64,000 nt of DNA from Sthenelais limicola (GCA_942159475.1 OW804096.1:87275784-87339783), one strand, 5' to 3'. Positions 42,975 to 57,500 are shown, numbered from the stretch's first letter. Numbers and translations are program-made. The notes: a model not told the origin generated them from the letters alone.

Positions 42975-45506
42975 TATATATATGACCCATTCTCACGAAA
43001 GTGGTGCAACCCCCCATTTTTTTCATTGATTGGTAAATAATTTGGTCAATTCTGATCTGACAGACAAATGAATTAGCCAGATACATCCGTCTTGACAAGA
43101 GTGTCAATAAAATATATACTTTTGTGTATCTATGATGTATATTTTTTTGAATATATATTATCAAATCAGGTAAAATACCCAAATAATGACTCTGATTGAA
43201 AGTTATAATGGAAAAAAATCAAATCGAATTGCTGTACATAAATGAAATTCATGCCATAAAATTGGGGATATAAAACGAACAAAATGATATATCAAGGTTA
43301 AATATATTGGCAGTATTCATGCTCCCAACTCAGTTTATCACAAAATGGCTAAATTGGAGTGAAAAAACGTCGCCAGACAAAATGGCTGTGCTTTTTAAAA
43401 TTATTAAATAAATTTTCTCTAAATAGTCTGATTTCATAACTATAGGTTTGGAGACACACACATACCACCATTGGAATATACTTATTACTTACAATCAGCA
43501 GAAATCCTGATAATCAGCATTTTATCAGTGGAAAAAACGTCGCCACCTGGCGACGTTTTTTCACATATTTTTCCAAATATCAGCCAAATTAAGTTATTTT
43601 TCACCTTATGTTTAAATATGGCTTAGCTTTAAGAATTAATTGACAAAATTATTTATACGGTCCATGCATGGGCTGACCCGACACGTTCGCGCCACCACTG
43701 ATAGGGCTAGATGTAATAGAGATGACCTATTGGTTTTCCTATGTTGCAATGTGATTCTCGGCGGTTTTGTTTCCTTTTGATTTGATACGTCAGTTTCAAA
43801 GGTTTTCATTCAAATAATTTAAAATTAATTTGTGATCAATATGGTGTATTTGATGGAATGCTTAGCTCCGTAAAAGGGACACTCTTCGTTAAATCGATAT
43901 TATTTCAATTGTATTCTGTAAATGGTTGTACTTCCGTACACTTCATCAGATCTTGGTAAATATATAATTCATGAATAAATGGTTTTCATACTAAAACCAC
44001 CTCATTTTGATTATGTTTCTATACTCCTTCGAATCTTAAAATATTCTTTGAAATCCCAATTCGGAAGATGATTTTAGTTCGTGTAAAATTTAAAAGACGA
44101 TAAGTTGTATCCGTATCGTTCTGTGATTTTTGTATGATAAAGTTGTCCGAAAACGTACCTGTAGTACAGAAATATCCCTAGTATATAATACAACCTTGAT
44201 AGAAACATTTGAAACGTCCAAAATAGGTTCGATTCAAGATTCATGACTGCCGCCATTTGGGGGAATATTACCCAGCATCCTCCTTGATTTTGACGTCATC
44301 AAGGCTAAATGCCGGCATCAACCAAAGGCAGTGTGGGCGTGGTTGGGTTGCAGTTCAAATCATGTTTTCCTCCCTTCAAACCTCTAAAAAGTAATTTTTC
44401 TAGCTAATATTGAGTGACAGAAGCTATAACTAGAATGTTATAGGGTTGTTTGAACTTAGATGGTTTGAAATGAAGCCTGTATAGTCCTGAAAGTGTTGGT
44501 GTATCTGTGAGCGATAAGAGGGGGCGATAAGAGTGTTGTTGTTCTGGTGTTAGCAAGACTTTGTTTACAACTTACAGAACACCTCTTTCATAAAAACTCA
44601 CTTCAAAAAGTGTAATCTGGCCATGAATAGCATGTAGAGGTTCAGATCTAATGGCGACATGCCTATTTCTGCTATATATCATTGCCAAAATCCCATTAGG
44701 AGGAGGAGCATGACCACGGTGCACTCGGCATGCTATAGATCTATAGCATGGCACACAGGATTCCATCATGAGTGACGTCATATCTCCTCCGAAGATGTCT
44801 GCCTATATTAAACATCATAATCCAAGATTGTAAGCCCTCCAGGACCCTCAATTTTCACCATATTTATGTTCGAACCTAGCTGACATTGATTTTACCTCAA
44901 GAAGTAGGGATAAGGCTATCATTATACTGAAGGCGGTATGTTCTTTTAAGTTGTTCTTACGGAGATTCCACAATCCACACAACCCAAGGGTTTTTGACCA
45001 GTTAGTAGTGACCTGTTATGATGATATATAAGATAATATTTTAAGTCTCGCATATTATCTCGAATATTTCACTACGGCGTTTAGTTGATATGAAAGGAAA
45101 ACAACTCTCCATTTAGAAATATTGGATGTTTATAAACATAAGCATTTAGTATATTTTGCTATTCTGTATAAATTACATGGCCTTCGTTTAACCCAAGTTA
45201 TGCTTTTACCAAATATTTCATGCTTGACTAACAAATGTGTGCAGTATACACTGCAAGCATTCAGCAATTGTAAATGAGTATAGTCTTATATATCAAAGGC
45301 AGGTGGATATCGTCGGGCCATACTTACAAATATTAGAATACAACATGCACAGAAATACGACTTACATGCACATCTTTCATTTATCCATGCGAATTTACCA
45401 TAAAAAAATAGCAAAGCACATAAACATCAGTTTCTGGTCCATACGTTTCGACATGTATACGGCATAACAGGGTGGACATTTCTGAACATCTTGTCCGTTA
45501 GTAAGT
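42975..45506. other. Flank of the membrane-protein gene, no gene seen
   Basis: AT-rich DNA with a repeated AAAAAACGTCGCC word (43361 and 43531), a hairpin at 43528-43564 and a 22-bp perfect palindrome at 44729-44750. A CTGATAGGGCTAG near 43701-43713 is the reverse complement of CTAGCCCTATCAG at 30206-30218, so transposon-end sequence may be present. Confidence 0.5.
43528..43564. repeat. Hairpin with GAAAAAACGTCGCC arms
   Basis: Arms GTGGAAAAAACGTCGCCA and TGGCGACGTTTTTTCAC pair over 17-18 bases with almost no loop. One arm also occurs alone at about 43358-43374. Confidence 0.75.
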
Positions 45507-48500
45507 TTAGCTCTTTGCCAGACTGTCTCTCTCTGTAGGTGAACCTTCAGGGGCTTTACCGTTGTCAACAGTCACTTCAACCGGCGGTGTAGTTGGGTCC
45601 TCTCCTTTATTTTCAAGTGATACTTCGGCTAACTCCACTGCAGCCTCGCTTTTCTTCGTCGGATTCAAGCTAGAAATATTAATATGATGTGTATAAAAGA
45701 AATACCAATCTTCCTTGAAGTTGTGGCATGAAAATTGATAATTCAATTGAGCTCTGTATAATTATAGACTTAAGATGTAGCCAAATTTGAAATATCAGGT
45801 TTTCTAGACACGTTTTTGAAGCGCATTTTTGTGTATAGAAAATGAGACTTGTCAGTTAAATTACATTTCATTTCTTAGTATTCGCGTTTATTTTTAAATC
45901 TGTAATTTGATTCAATATTGAAATAAATAGCTTTTTTTAAATGAAAACGTGGCATTGTTAATGAGATGTTAGGCGTAACAACATGGTTCCAGATATGAGA
46001 TACATGGCCAAGAAATACCTTCAGCTAGAGAATAGTTGTCCCTGCTATCAACCTTAATCTTAAAGCGAATCATGCAATATATCATCCCTGTCGTCTTCTA
46101 TACGATGGTATACCTACTCATTCTCACTGGGACCTCCTTCCTCAATATCTTTCATTTTTGCAGGGGGTGATAATAAATGATTGTAGTCCTCCCTACACAA
46201 AATTAATCATCACAAAATAAGCATTCTATCCTTCGGGAAGCCATATCCTTGTGTTCATGATATATTGCAGTTATTAGACATTCTAATTTTTTTCAGATTA
46301 TCTATAAGATGGTTTCGTTAGTAATGAAATTTACAGCGGAAAGTAGAACAGTCAGATATGACACTATTTACTAAATACGTGATCAAAATTCTAATTAAGC
46401 TAAGAACATAACCACGCCCACCACAGTAACTACCGTCTTTCAAGTATGTATATATGTACACGTATTACTTGGATATATGATATACTCAAGTACTACCCTT
46501 TTGTTAAGATTCTACAAGAGCACATTAATATTGAGAAGCTTGTAAGATTTCATCACCAAACTGTTTCGATTGTAGAGATCTTTCATTTATTTAACCAGGA
46601 GTCCTTAGCTAAATGAAAGATTCTCTAGGTGTACCTTTAACAAACATCTAATTACCAGACAATTCTTTGAGAGTGAATGGAACACTATTTAATTAGATCA
46701 TGCTCAGGTATTATTCAAAGACATGCATCAGTTAATGCTAAATCTAATAAGGGTACCATCAAGCAAAGTATATTATATAGAATGTCCAGGATTTGTGAGC
46801 CCAACACCATACTACAGTCCATTCACCTGAAAGCCATTATTTGTATGTGAAGCAGTGAGATGTCTCAAAAGAGAAGCGCGTGTAGAGGCCTTTGGTTCTC
46901 TCACCTGATTGACTCGTTATTCGAGCCTTGTGGTTTTCCCTGCTTATTCCTCTTCTTTTTTGGCTGTTTCCTGATTAACATTGTAATCAAATTTTAAATT
47001 AACTTATTTATTTGCCATTTAGTCAATGGTCAAATCTCAAAATCCAATGAAATATCACCGAATAAACTCCATCTGGAATTTCTCTGGTTTGATACATTCT
47101 ACAAATTAATTGATTTTCTTCAGAACGAAATGCAAAGACCATTGTCTAGGATGATGTTTTAGCGTATGCTTCATTTATATCACAGCAACTTGGGCAAGTG
47201 CAAGTAAATAAACCCCCGCTGTCACAGTATTTAGTCTGACATTTTTGCTTGCGTAACAATTACCTATCACATCTAACACATGACCCGCCAAGCAATTGGG
47301 ATGATTCCCATGGGTTTTTACAGCCCCCAATATTTAGGAAAGGAAAACTATTAGTACAGCGGCCAGAGGCTAAATTTGGGAGGGAACCCCTACCCACCGT
47401 ATAACAAGCTAAGTTTGAGGTATTATGTGTAGAATTTCATGAATTTTTCTAATCAAGGTCACCAAATATGACCTTGAAATACAAAAATAGCAAAACTCTG
47501 GGATGTGACATCCTATTTTCTCTTATGAAAATATGGTAATAGAGGAAAATGCATACCTAATGCATACAAATAATAACTGACATTAGGGGAAAGAAAAATA
47601 ACCCATTTTTGGTATCATTGGAATGTCTGTTGCCATGGTAACCAAGCCTTATACATATATTACAAGTAAATCACATGTTAAATATATTATAAAACACCCA
47701 GGGAAAGTGAATTTTATAGGCCTATATGAATCTCTAATATGTATAGACCCTTTTGGGTGTTATAAATAAACCCTGATTTGGAACGATGCGCGCGCGGCCG
47801 TGGGGCAGAAGGACCTGTGGGGAAAATAGGTCAACAGCATGGAGGAATGGCAGAGTACACACGGCCGTCATTACCGTGCACTTTGCAAAGACAAAATGTA
47901 GAAAAGAACACATCTAGACAAAAACTTGAATCGAGAGAAAGATTGCAAGACCATTTTTCTAAAACATAACAATGTTTGGGCATTTTATTTAAAGAAATAG
48001 CTTAGTTTGAAGCCTCCGCAGTTATTCATCTCTAGTTGTGCAACAACCCAGTATGTACACGAACCAAAACAAAGGGGGACACTTCAGTTTGGATGCCTAT
48101 AACTGTGATTATAAAGGCATGTATACATAAGATTTAATTCCATATACCATTGGAGATAAGTTATAGTTTTACTTTTGGATATTAGACGTTTTACCAGCCA
48201 TATACTTTCAAACAAAGTGAGATTATTCAACTCAAGATGTGCCAACAACACATGGGTATAACATATGTGTGTGTACATGCCTGCACTGCCTGCCACTGGT
48301 CAGAGTGTCCGAGTGCGTGGACGGGAAGCAGGCAGCTCCCCGGTGAGGGGCACTGAGAACCAACGTGGGTTCCCATGTTCAATCCCAATTTCCAGAGGAA
48401 AGTGTTTCCTTAAAAAGGGGTCTTCTTAGCCTGGTAAAATCTTGTTTTTATAGAAAAAGGGTAGGCCAACTAATCTGAGGGAAAGGTCTTTGAAAAGGGG

Positions 48501-51500
48501 CCGTTTTTCTTAGTTGGTGAGCGAGCATGGGAACCCACTTTTGTTCTCAGTACCCCTTGGGGGTAGGGTAGTGCCTGCCGTGACCAACGCACCCCTAGCA
48601 TACACACAGTTGCATCCTTGCTCCTAAACACGGGCATGTATGCTTGGGACTTGAATCTTTATTTGACTCTTAATAATAAGCCTAAGCCACTAAATCTTCT
48701 CATGGCTTGAAACTACAGTTTTGTCCTTTCATGGAATGTTTGTTTCCAGCAGAAATTTGGTAGAAAATTAGATATTTCCCTTTCAGACTGATTCACAACA
48801 TTCCCTGACACACATGTGAAACTATTGGTCGCTGGGGTCGTGCAGACTCCCTCTTTATTGCATCCTTAAAACAGCCTCAAAAGTTTATATGATTCGTCCT
48901 TCAGATGCCCAACACCTTTATGATACTGTATATAGCCGGAGATGTGTGTATCCTGAATGAAAGCTTCCTAAAACAACTCCAGAATGAGTAGAAATGTGCG
49001 TTGTCGCCTACCTCGCCATACACACATGTGTGCGGCCAGTTGTTTATATTTCCCTCTTGCCCCAGGGTAGCGCGCGCATGGCCTCATTTAATATGCGTGA
49101 CGTCACCGAGTTAAGGGTCTATAGTATTGTAGTAGATTTAGAGTGGACACAGAGTTGTCATTAGTAACTCTATTCTACACCAGGTCGCCTACCTGTCCAG
49201 AAAATGACCCGCACAAGGATAGGAAAGTATAGGGAGCGTTTTGCAGGGTTAGTTTAGTTAAATTAAGTTTGTTATCGACCCCCCTCCTCTCCTCTCCCCC
49301 CACCCCCCTACGGGGTGTCCCCGTACACACAGCCACTGGCGTTATGTGTGTACGGAAGCCTGTGCCTGTATGCCTGTGCCTGCGGGAGTGTGGCGTGGTG
49401 TTGTGTGCAAACAGAGAGGTAAGAGGGGCAAAAGGGGTGAGTGCCGTGTGCAAAGAAAGTGTCCAATTTGAGTGAAAACGACACTTCTTAGATTTAAAAT
49501 TGCTAATTACCTTTACCATATTATACATAAGTCGTCCCCTAAAAAGGCCTCATGAGAAACACGACTTGCCATTAAGACAATGTAATGGTGTGCATTTACA
49601 TGGGAAGACATAGAAAACAAGGCCATACGTACAGGTCTCAGTAAGTAGAGAAAAGACGCTGATGATCTGGGCAACGGGATGAGGTGTTGAGAAGGGCTGA
49701 TTTGCCCCTAGGGGGCGTGTCGGGTTGCTCAGGAGTCTAGAGAATATAATGGCACCAGTGTAGCCGTAGGCCTATGGAAGTCTTGGGCTATTTATTTACT
49801 TTACTAAACATGGAATGGACTGTTATTGTAGGCCCACCATCCCGCCCACAACACTGTCAACACCCTACCTGCTTCCCTCTCCCATTGGCGTCTCCCGACG
49901 CATCAAAATAATAGGCCTATCGTTTTTGAGCTTCAATCCATCTGGCCTCCATTGCCGATGATACGGCTAATGGAGGCCAGTGTTTTGGCTGGTGCTGCTG
50001 GTGGCGCTACCTCGTGGGAGGGTGAGAAACCATTCCTGGCACTTGCTGTTAGTTTACCACATTGCCACAAGGTGTAAGGACCACAACAATGTCTGATTTC
50101 GACGTCCTCATGCAGATAAAGGGTGAATGTGAGAGGTCTGTTATGCACTAATTATACCAGTAAGAGCTAAAAAATCTTGGTCCAATCTCTCCCTAAGGCT
50201 CTAACTTAGGCAGTCATGTAACTTTTGGGTGTTGGACAATGAGAAATAGAGGGGGTTTCCCGATCATGGAGGAAGCTGTATAGTGTATTTGGCATTTCCG
50301 AAGGAGTGATGGCGAATGTTCTTGCTTTGGGTATGTTTTACATAATTAAAATTATGCCATTGTCGCCAGCTAGTCCAGTGCTTGTAGTGTGTACCAACTC
50401 ACTCTACTAGAGGCACTGATGTAGACCATATCCTATGTTTTATCCAAGTCTATGTATCATCTTATTCCTGCTTTACAGGTTGCTGTTATATCTATTACAA
50501 TTACTACAGATTGTATGTTATACCTCTTCTCTATATGTACTACATTGCTATTGTAACCTGTCTTATACATTAGATCATATTGCCATGTTACTCTTGTACT
50601 ACCCTTTTATACTGCTTGCCTTCAATGGTGAGTCACCCAATGAACCTGACACTGATAACTGACTACTGCACACCACTGGTGTCACAGGGTTGCCAAGAGG
50701 TGAATAAACCGGTGATACTAACAGAACTGTGTCTGGTTTTACTTTGCCATGTTGAGATTGAACCTGAGGTTGGGTGAGGCCTGATTCACTGCAATTGGTG
50801 TGGTGACAGGTTCACTACAGTATCTGTAATAGAAGCTAGACTCTCCCGCGACCTACCGCTTTTTTTAAAAAAGCCGCCACCGGCTCCTCTCTAAAATTGG
50901 AACAGTCGTACCCGTTATCACGGTCTCACGTACAAAGTAGAAGAAAAGGGAATTGCTGCTGTCTCTGCCAACGAAATAAATCCTCATTCAGCTTTGTGTC
51001 AGGTGTGAGAACTACCGTATATTAGTAAGCAACGATATTAGCTAGTGATTACTGGAACAATATTGTCTATATTCAACGCTAGAGTCAGGTATAGCTCGAT
51101 AGGTCCCGTCGGGAAGATTCGAATGGACGGCCATTGCCGCGAAATATATCAACAAGCGCCGAAAATGGTGTCTCCCAATACCGCCACTAGCGCCCCTGCA
51201 TGCATAGACCATAGTCCTATAGTGATCTTCATATAGACGTTTTAGAAGCGCTGTTTAGCTGAGGCTAAACAGCGCTGTTTAGCTGGGGGAGCTGGGGGGG
51301 GGGGGACGATCCTTTATTTTTAAATATAAAAACAATCTAAAAGCGTTCAGATCTGGTGAACTATAACCAATTTACTTCCTACAAATAAATAGGCTACCTT
51401 GTGCGGTTACTTTCTGGATGGTGCAAGTAAAAAACAGCCATGCTGCCATCTAGGCTAACTGAAGACAACTATAAGCCAGTGGCTCTTGATTGCCTCTGTG

Positions 51501-54500
51501 ATGACAATTCTCAATCCCCCGGTTAACAGCTAGAACACCCATCTTATCTTATTAAAGGTAGTTGACTCCATTAAAGTGACTAATATATAGTGCAAAAAAG
51601 TGCATATAGTGCGGGTGGTAAACCAAAACTAGGGCGCCATGTGCATGCGCACTTCGTGCGTCACAGAGAGAAAGAGCCTAGATGGCAGCACGGCTGTATT
51701 TTACTTGCACCATCTAGCTTCTATTACAAACACTATATATATTAGAGATTCATATAGGCCTATAAAATTCACTTTCCCTGGGTGTTTTATAATATATTTA
51801 ATATGTGATTTACTTGTAATATATGTTGCTATTAAATGCCTAACCTGTGCCCAAATAATGGGTTGGCTATGACTCCTTACATAGTGATTACATGACTTTG
51901 AATGTTTTAACCCCCCTAAAATTGAAGTGAAAAATGTAAAGTTGCCAATTTCTGTCTGGCAATGTAATAGCATAAATGTAAAGAACACCTGAACAACTTT
52001 TCATGAGAATTTGAGGACATTTTTTTCAAGACCAAAATCACAGTTTCCTGAAATTATAAAAAGGTTTTCAAAACAGCCTCAGATTTGGTATGTGGGTGGT
52101 GATTAGGAATGCCTATGAAGACCCACTTTCAATTTTCTAATATTGTAGAGGAAAATATGATTTTTTTTGTATTTCTGGTTTTTTATCAAGGTTCTCAAAA
52201 GTCATTATTCTTTGCTGAAATGTCTTTTGGGGACTATTTGTCACTCCAAGCAATGAAAAAAAAATGAAACTAATTCTCCTGACCCCCCATCAGAGTGCAA
52301 TAAAGTATCAATCAATGCCTGAGCCATGGCTACAACTGTGATTCAGTATACTACTACCCTTGGTGCTGCCATCTGTACTATAGGTTTAAGGGTTCCTCAA
52401 TCTGTACCTTTGTCATCACCTCATAGCCCTTTTACATGTATAAATTGTGTACCTTTGAAATAAATTGTTCTAAAGATATAGACTGCAGTATGTAATTTAG
52501 ATTTACACAAAATTTAGCATAGAATGAAAAGTAAGGCTTGGTTACCATGGCAACAGACATTCCACTGATACCAAAAGTGGGTTATTTTTCTTTCACCTAA
52601 TGTCAGTTATTATTTGTATGCATTAGGTATGCATTTTCCTCTATTGCCATATTTTCATGAGAGAAAATAGGATGTCACATCCCAGAATTTTGCTATTTTT
52701 ATATTTCAAGGTCATATTTGGTGACCTTGATCTTGAGCAAGGTCATTGATTTGAAAGGAAATGATAACCCTTAGATACACCATCATTATCCTCAAGTTTG
52801 GTCGCAATCTTATTAAAAGTGTACACCTATTCTTTGCTAAAATACAAAAAATCACTAGTTTCCATAAAAAAAAACAGGCCATTTTGAAAATGTTCACCAC
52901 CTTTCCGGCAATTTTATATTCTTCAGATTCAGAAAATTCCTGAAATTCTACATAAAATACCTCAAATTTAGCTTGTTATACGCTAGGTAGGGGTAACTTC
53001 TTAAATAATGGCTTTTTTGGCCCTTGGCCGTTGGACTATATGATTTAAGCCCTAAATTATGTTGTATTAAAAGTCTTTAATCAATTATGCTAACAATTTC
53101 CACCACTGTACTTCTTCGCACAGATCTTGTAAGTTAACTTAAGTATTTTCAAAGCATAGTCATCACTGAAATTGGAGTTCCCAACCCAAGAAAACGGTTC
53201 GACCACTAAGTTGTTCTATTTGAAGAAAATTTCCAGAACATAAAATGGTTTTCCTCCCTCCAACATCCTTTTTGTGAGGCGAGTCATCACATACATGTAT
53301 GTACATTACATATCTGCTATAACCAAAGATAGTGGGCTGTCGCCACTATCTTTGCTCTAATTCTCAAACGTGTGCCCCACTCACCTGTATTTTGCTCTAA
53401 GTACTAATACGAGTATGACGAGTATTATGCAGACTACAAACATAGCAACACTGACTCCAGCGTTCACTCCTACGTCTGGAGCAGGTCCATATACCCTGTC
53501 ATCTACTTTGCTTATGTCTACGTTCGAAGATTTCTTCAAAGAATCCCTTGAATTCTGCGAGATCTCTATCGATATAACAATGAAATAAAGTGAGATTAAA
53601 ACATATTAGATGTATAGTCATTTTAAAATTACATATTGGCAAATTAAGATAATTGCTATTTCTTGTTTTACATTTTTTTAAGGTTTTATTCAGTTTCTAT
53701 CCTGCCATCTTGGCTTGTACTCTTGTTTTACTTTTAAATTAGTAGGCACACGCGATTACATTAAAATTTTCACAATTTCATAATACCGGCGCCCATCCAT
53801 CCACCCGTGGAGGATAACTGTTGGTGCAATCCACGCAATAAGATATATATGTTTTTATATATATGTACATGTATACATGTATGTATGCATTGTATGTATA
53901 CACGCATTATATGTATACACGTATGTATAGATGGTATACTTCCAACGACTAACTTCATTCATAATACATAATATCAATATGTCCTTACGTTCTAAGGCTG
54001 AACGCTGTAGATAATATTGATTGCGATCAGGTGAGAGATCCGCATCATCCGGTAGTCTGAGGCTGTATACCAACTGCATATTAGGGCGGTTGTATACGGG
54101 TTCCTTAACATAGGTCACATGGTCTGTTGTGAATATTGATTGACTGAAATCATAATGGTGAATTGTTACACGTATGTAAATGTCATATATATAAATGCCA
54201 CATCCATAATTTAAACATCAAGCAAAACGATGGAAATTAACAAGTATTCCGTCATCATTGTTTTGGCTCAGTGTGTGACATGGCCAGGTGTAACATTCTT
54301 ATTCTATGCTCTCAATTTACATTATTGTTCTTAAATACTTAAGTTGTTTAGATCTATACTTCCACTGCCTGCCTATACCTGTCCTTTTTCCAGGAGGCAA
54401 GTCCACATTTGGCAGGATTACTCGCGCAGAATTTGTTTGCTTCAGAGACAACTACACTATCAAAAGCCGATTTTGCTTCATTTTGCCACTGAAAAGTACA

Positions 54501-57500
54501 AAAAGATCAAACATTACGGGAAAGCCAAATTTTGCACTAATGATTTATTTTATCTGCACAGCGAAACAACGTCCGCATAAAGTTCTATGAGTTGAAATTC
54601 AGGTTGGACATTCCCGTTCGAGGTTTACAAATGCTAAACAGAAATCAGAATAGCACCCTCCCTTGGAGGCGTTTAAGCGAAGAGCTCGAAGAAAAATCAA
54701 AGCTAGCAAACGAAAATAATCTCTTCTAGCCTCAGACGTTCATTTCCGGGGACTTCCTCAAACGTTCATTTCCGGGGACTTTTGCTAAAGTTAATGTGCA
54801 TACCCCCTACCACTCCATCCACCCGCGACTCATGTTAAGTTAGATTCAATGCTATTCAGGTAAAAGTCATGTTAACTTAAACTCAATGTTATTCAAACGT
54901 GTTTTTATTGTTTAATCATTTCTTTCTACACCTGGTTCACAAATTATGTGTAAAGTGCATTCCTTTTCGTTTTTCTATTATATTTAGTATTGTATACGCT
55001 GAGATAGGAGGAAATTGAATGAAGGCTTTTCAAAAAAATTTAAAAGTAAAATGAGATTCCTGTAATATGGTTGTGGTCCATCCCAAGGGAGCCATTTTGA
55101 AGTCGTAAAAGCATACCCCCTGCTCACACAGGCCTTCGTTGAAATTCAGGAAAAATCCAAAATCTCGCGCCCATCAACTTACTATAAAAATTCTCTATGT
55201 GGCCGTAAAAACGCTAAATATTAAAATATTTTCAAAATATTTTCGTCCATATGGTGGGAAAAGTCCCCCAGACTTCAATCTAACTAGAGTCAGTCATGGT
55301 TTTTAGTATAATATCCATGTATCTATTTTCGGTTCATGCATAAGCTAAGACTGGTATCAGTAGCATTTTAGGAATTGCGTTACCAAGAGAAAGGTGTGAT
55401 AGGTATGTATATTAATTTAACACTAAGAAATCCATATCCCTTATATGACTGGTTACTCCATGTAATTCTTTTATTTTGGGTAAGCATCTCATTGCTCCCT
55501 AGCACCTTTAACACCTTTGCTGGAAGATATAATCATTCCTTCACTTGTCCCTTTAATTCACACCTACACACCATCCCATCCCCCTCCCGGCCATTACCAT
55601 CATGCTACTGATCTTATAGATCTGCTGATCGATAATCAACAACTGATGGTTAACACTGATATCGATGATAGGAGGAGAACCAGATATTACCAATGATTGA
55701 CAGGAATCTGGGTGAATCATTAATTTTTAGATTGCCGTTTGTCTAAACATCAATCTAAAAATATCAAATCCTTATAACAGTTAGCCAGCTTGGCTGAACT
55801 CTTGTGCTGGCATGAGTGACCGATTGTCGGTGACCAAAATAGCCACTTTTTGTCGCACAAGTAAATACCGGGGACCGACAGCAGTGACCAACAATGGCAG
55901 GGAACCGATTGTCGGTCCCCCTGTGCCACTTTTGTTGGTTGTTGGTTGTTAGTTGTCGTGTAAGTGGATAACGCATTTTATTTTTGGTGAGTTTTTTATC
56001 TCTAAAATATTGTAGAAGAATTGTGTCAAAAGATATTGCTCATTATGTCAAATTCTCCCCAATGGTAGAATATACCATAATTATATGAAGGTATGTGTGT
56101 CCCAGACCGCCCTGTCACCCATACTATGGAAATTCTAATTTCATAATAATTCCAATATCGGACCTAACATTATGACCCTAGTCCTGAGCAACACTTACCC
56201 TAAATTCCTATATGGGAGAAGGCCAGTATTGGAGTCAATATAGGGGAGGTAATGCTGCTGATATCAAAAGGCAATTTCCCCCTGCTCAGATACAGGAATT
56301 AGAGAATAAATTATAGGAATAGTAAACCGACTTTCCTAGTGCGGCCATGACCATGACTGATGGAAGAAATTGGGATCAGTTTATGGCTGATATTGGATAA
56401 CAAAATTTCTGATACAGGAACACACACCTATAAATTTGCATAAAAATCTTATATATGGCCAGATCACATCGTTCTGGTGTGGGATGATATGAAGTAGAAA
56501 TGTGATACTATGAAATATGAAATGTTATAATATTGCTCACAGCTCTATGAACACATCAGTGGATCAAAAACCATGCACCATAGAATGCTGACGCCCAAGA
56601 AACTACAGAACTGTTTTTCTACATCGCTCGTCATCTAATTGCTTGATATACTCATACTATGGAACCAAACGATACGTGAAAATTCCTCCTTTCAGCGAGG
56701 TGCACCAGAGCTAGACTATTTCCATTGTCAGTATACTCTTATACCATATATCCCCAGGTTTTAACTGCGTTCGCCAGCTTAAACTATTTAGGTTTTCCAC
56801 CATTTGATATGAATGGAATATCTCCGAGGTATAGGGTAGCTTGCAGTCCTGCAGTAGAGTATTGGAGATATTATATGAATATTAATCGAACGAGAGTCTA
56901 GGCTAAGGATAGCCTAACTCTATGAATAATCAAGCAGAGATTCGCCCTGTTTAGACGTAACTTTTATTGAGGAAACATGGGTTTATATATATGAGATACA
57001 TGTACTGCGCATGCGTGCACATGCGCATACTTAAGCCAATCAAGTCATAATTACCTTACTCTCATTAGTATTAACCAATGATATTAGATTATACATATGG
57101 ACCATGGGGGTCCCTATATCCAGCCAATGAGGCTAGGGATATTGGTTGGACCAATAGCCTTGTCTGTTGGTAATACCCAATCAGACTGTATGTCTCATTA
57201 GGCTATGGCCCAATTGGGTGTGACCCAATTACTTGTGGTCCACCTGGTGTGTGACCCATATACTCACGGTTCACCTAGTGTGAGACCTTGTAACTTAATT
57301 AATGAATATTCATAAGGCTATCGCTTATGGAATCCAATATTCCATATTGATCATATACAGTTAATATTAGGTAACCTTACGTAATACCCTTATAGTTCTT
57401 ACGTGGACAATATAGCTCGTGACAATATCCTATCACGAAAAGCCAGTCCCACGAGATGCGAAAACGAACATATATATATGAATTCAGCCCATTTACTCTA

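Larger units (their letters stand above)
45670..53384 (-). other. Long intron of the membrane-protein gene
   Basis: A 7.7-kb intron (GTGAGT to TTTCTAG on the minus strand) with no convincing gene. It holds the repeat pair 47340-47745 / 51740-53030, the foldbacks at 48308-48593 and 51416-51714, an LTR remnant at 50383-50793 and a LINE-tail piece at 51611-51672. ORFs at 49175-49528 and 47778-47969 are not protein-like enough to call. Confidence 0.65.

Noticed and set aside
49175..49528. 117-codon minus-strand ORF
   Set aside because: Low-complexity Thr/His/Arg composition, no domain, and it lies in an intron of the membrane-protein gene.
51080..51125. tRNA-like B-box (GATTCGAAT)
   Set aside because: No cloverleaf, A-box or acceptor stem could be built around it.
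56870..57470. Possible further LTR on the minus strand (TTTATTG and a TATA-like tract)
   Set aside because: No paired TG...CA ends, target duplication or primer site could be shown.
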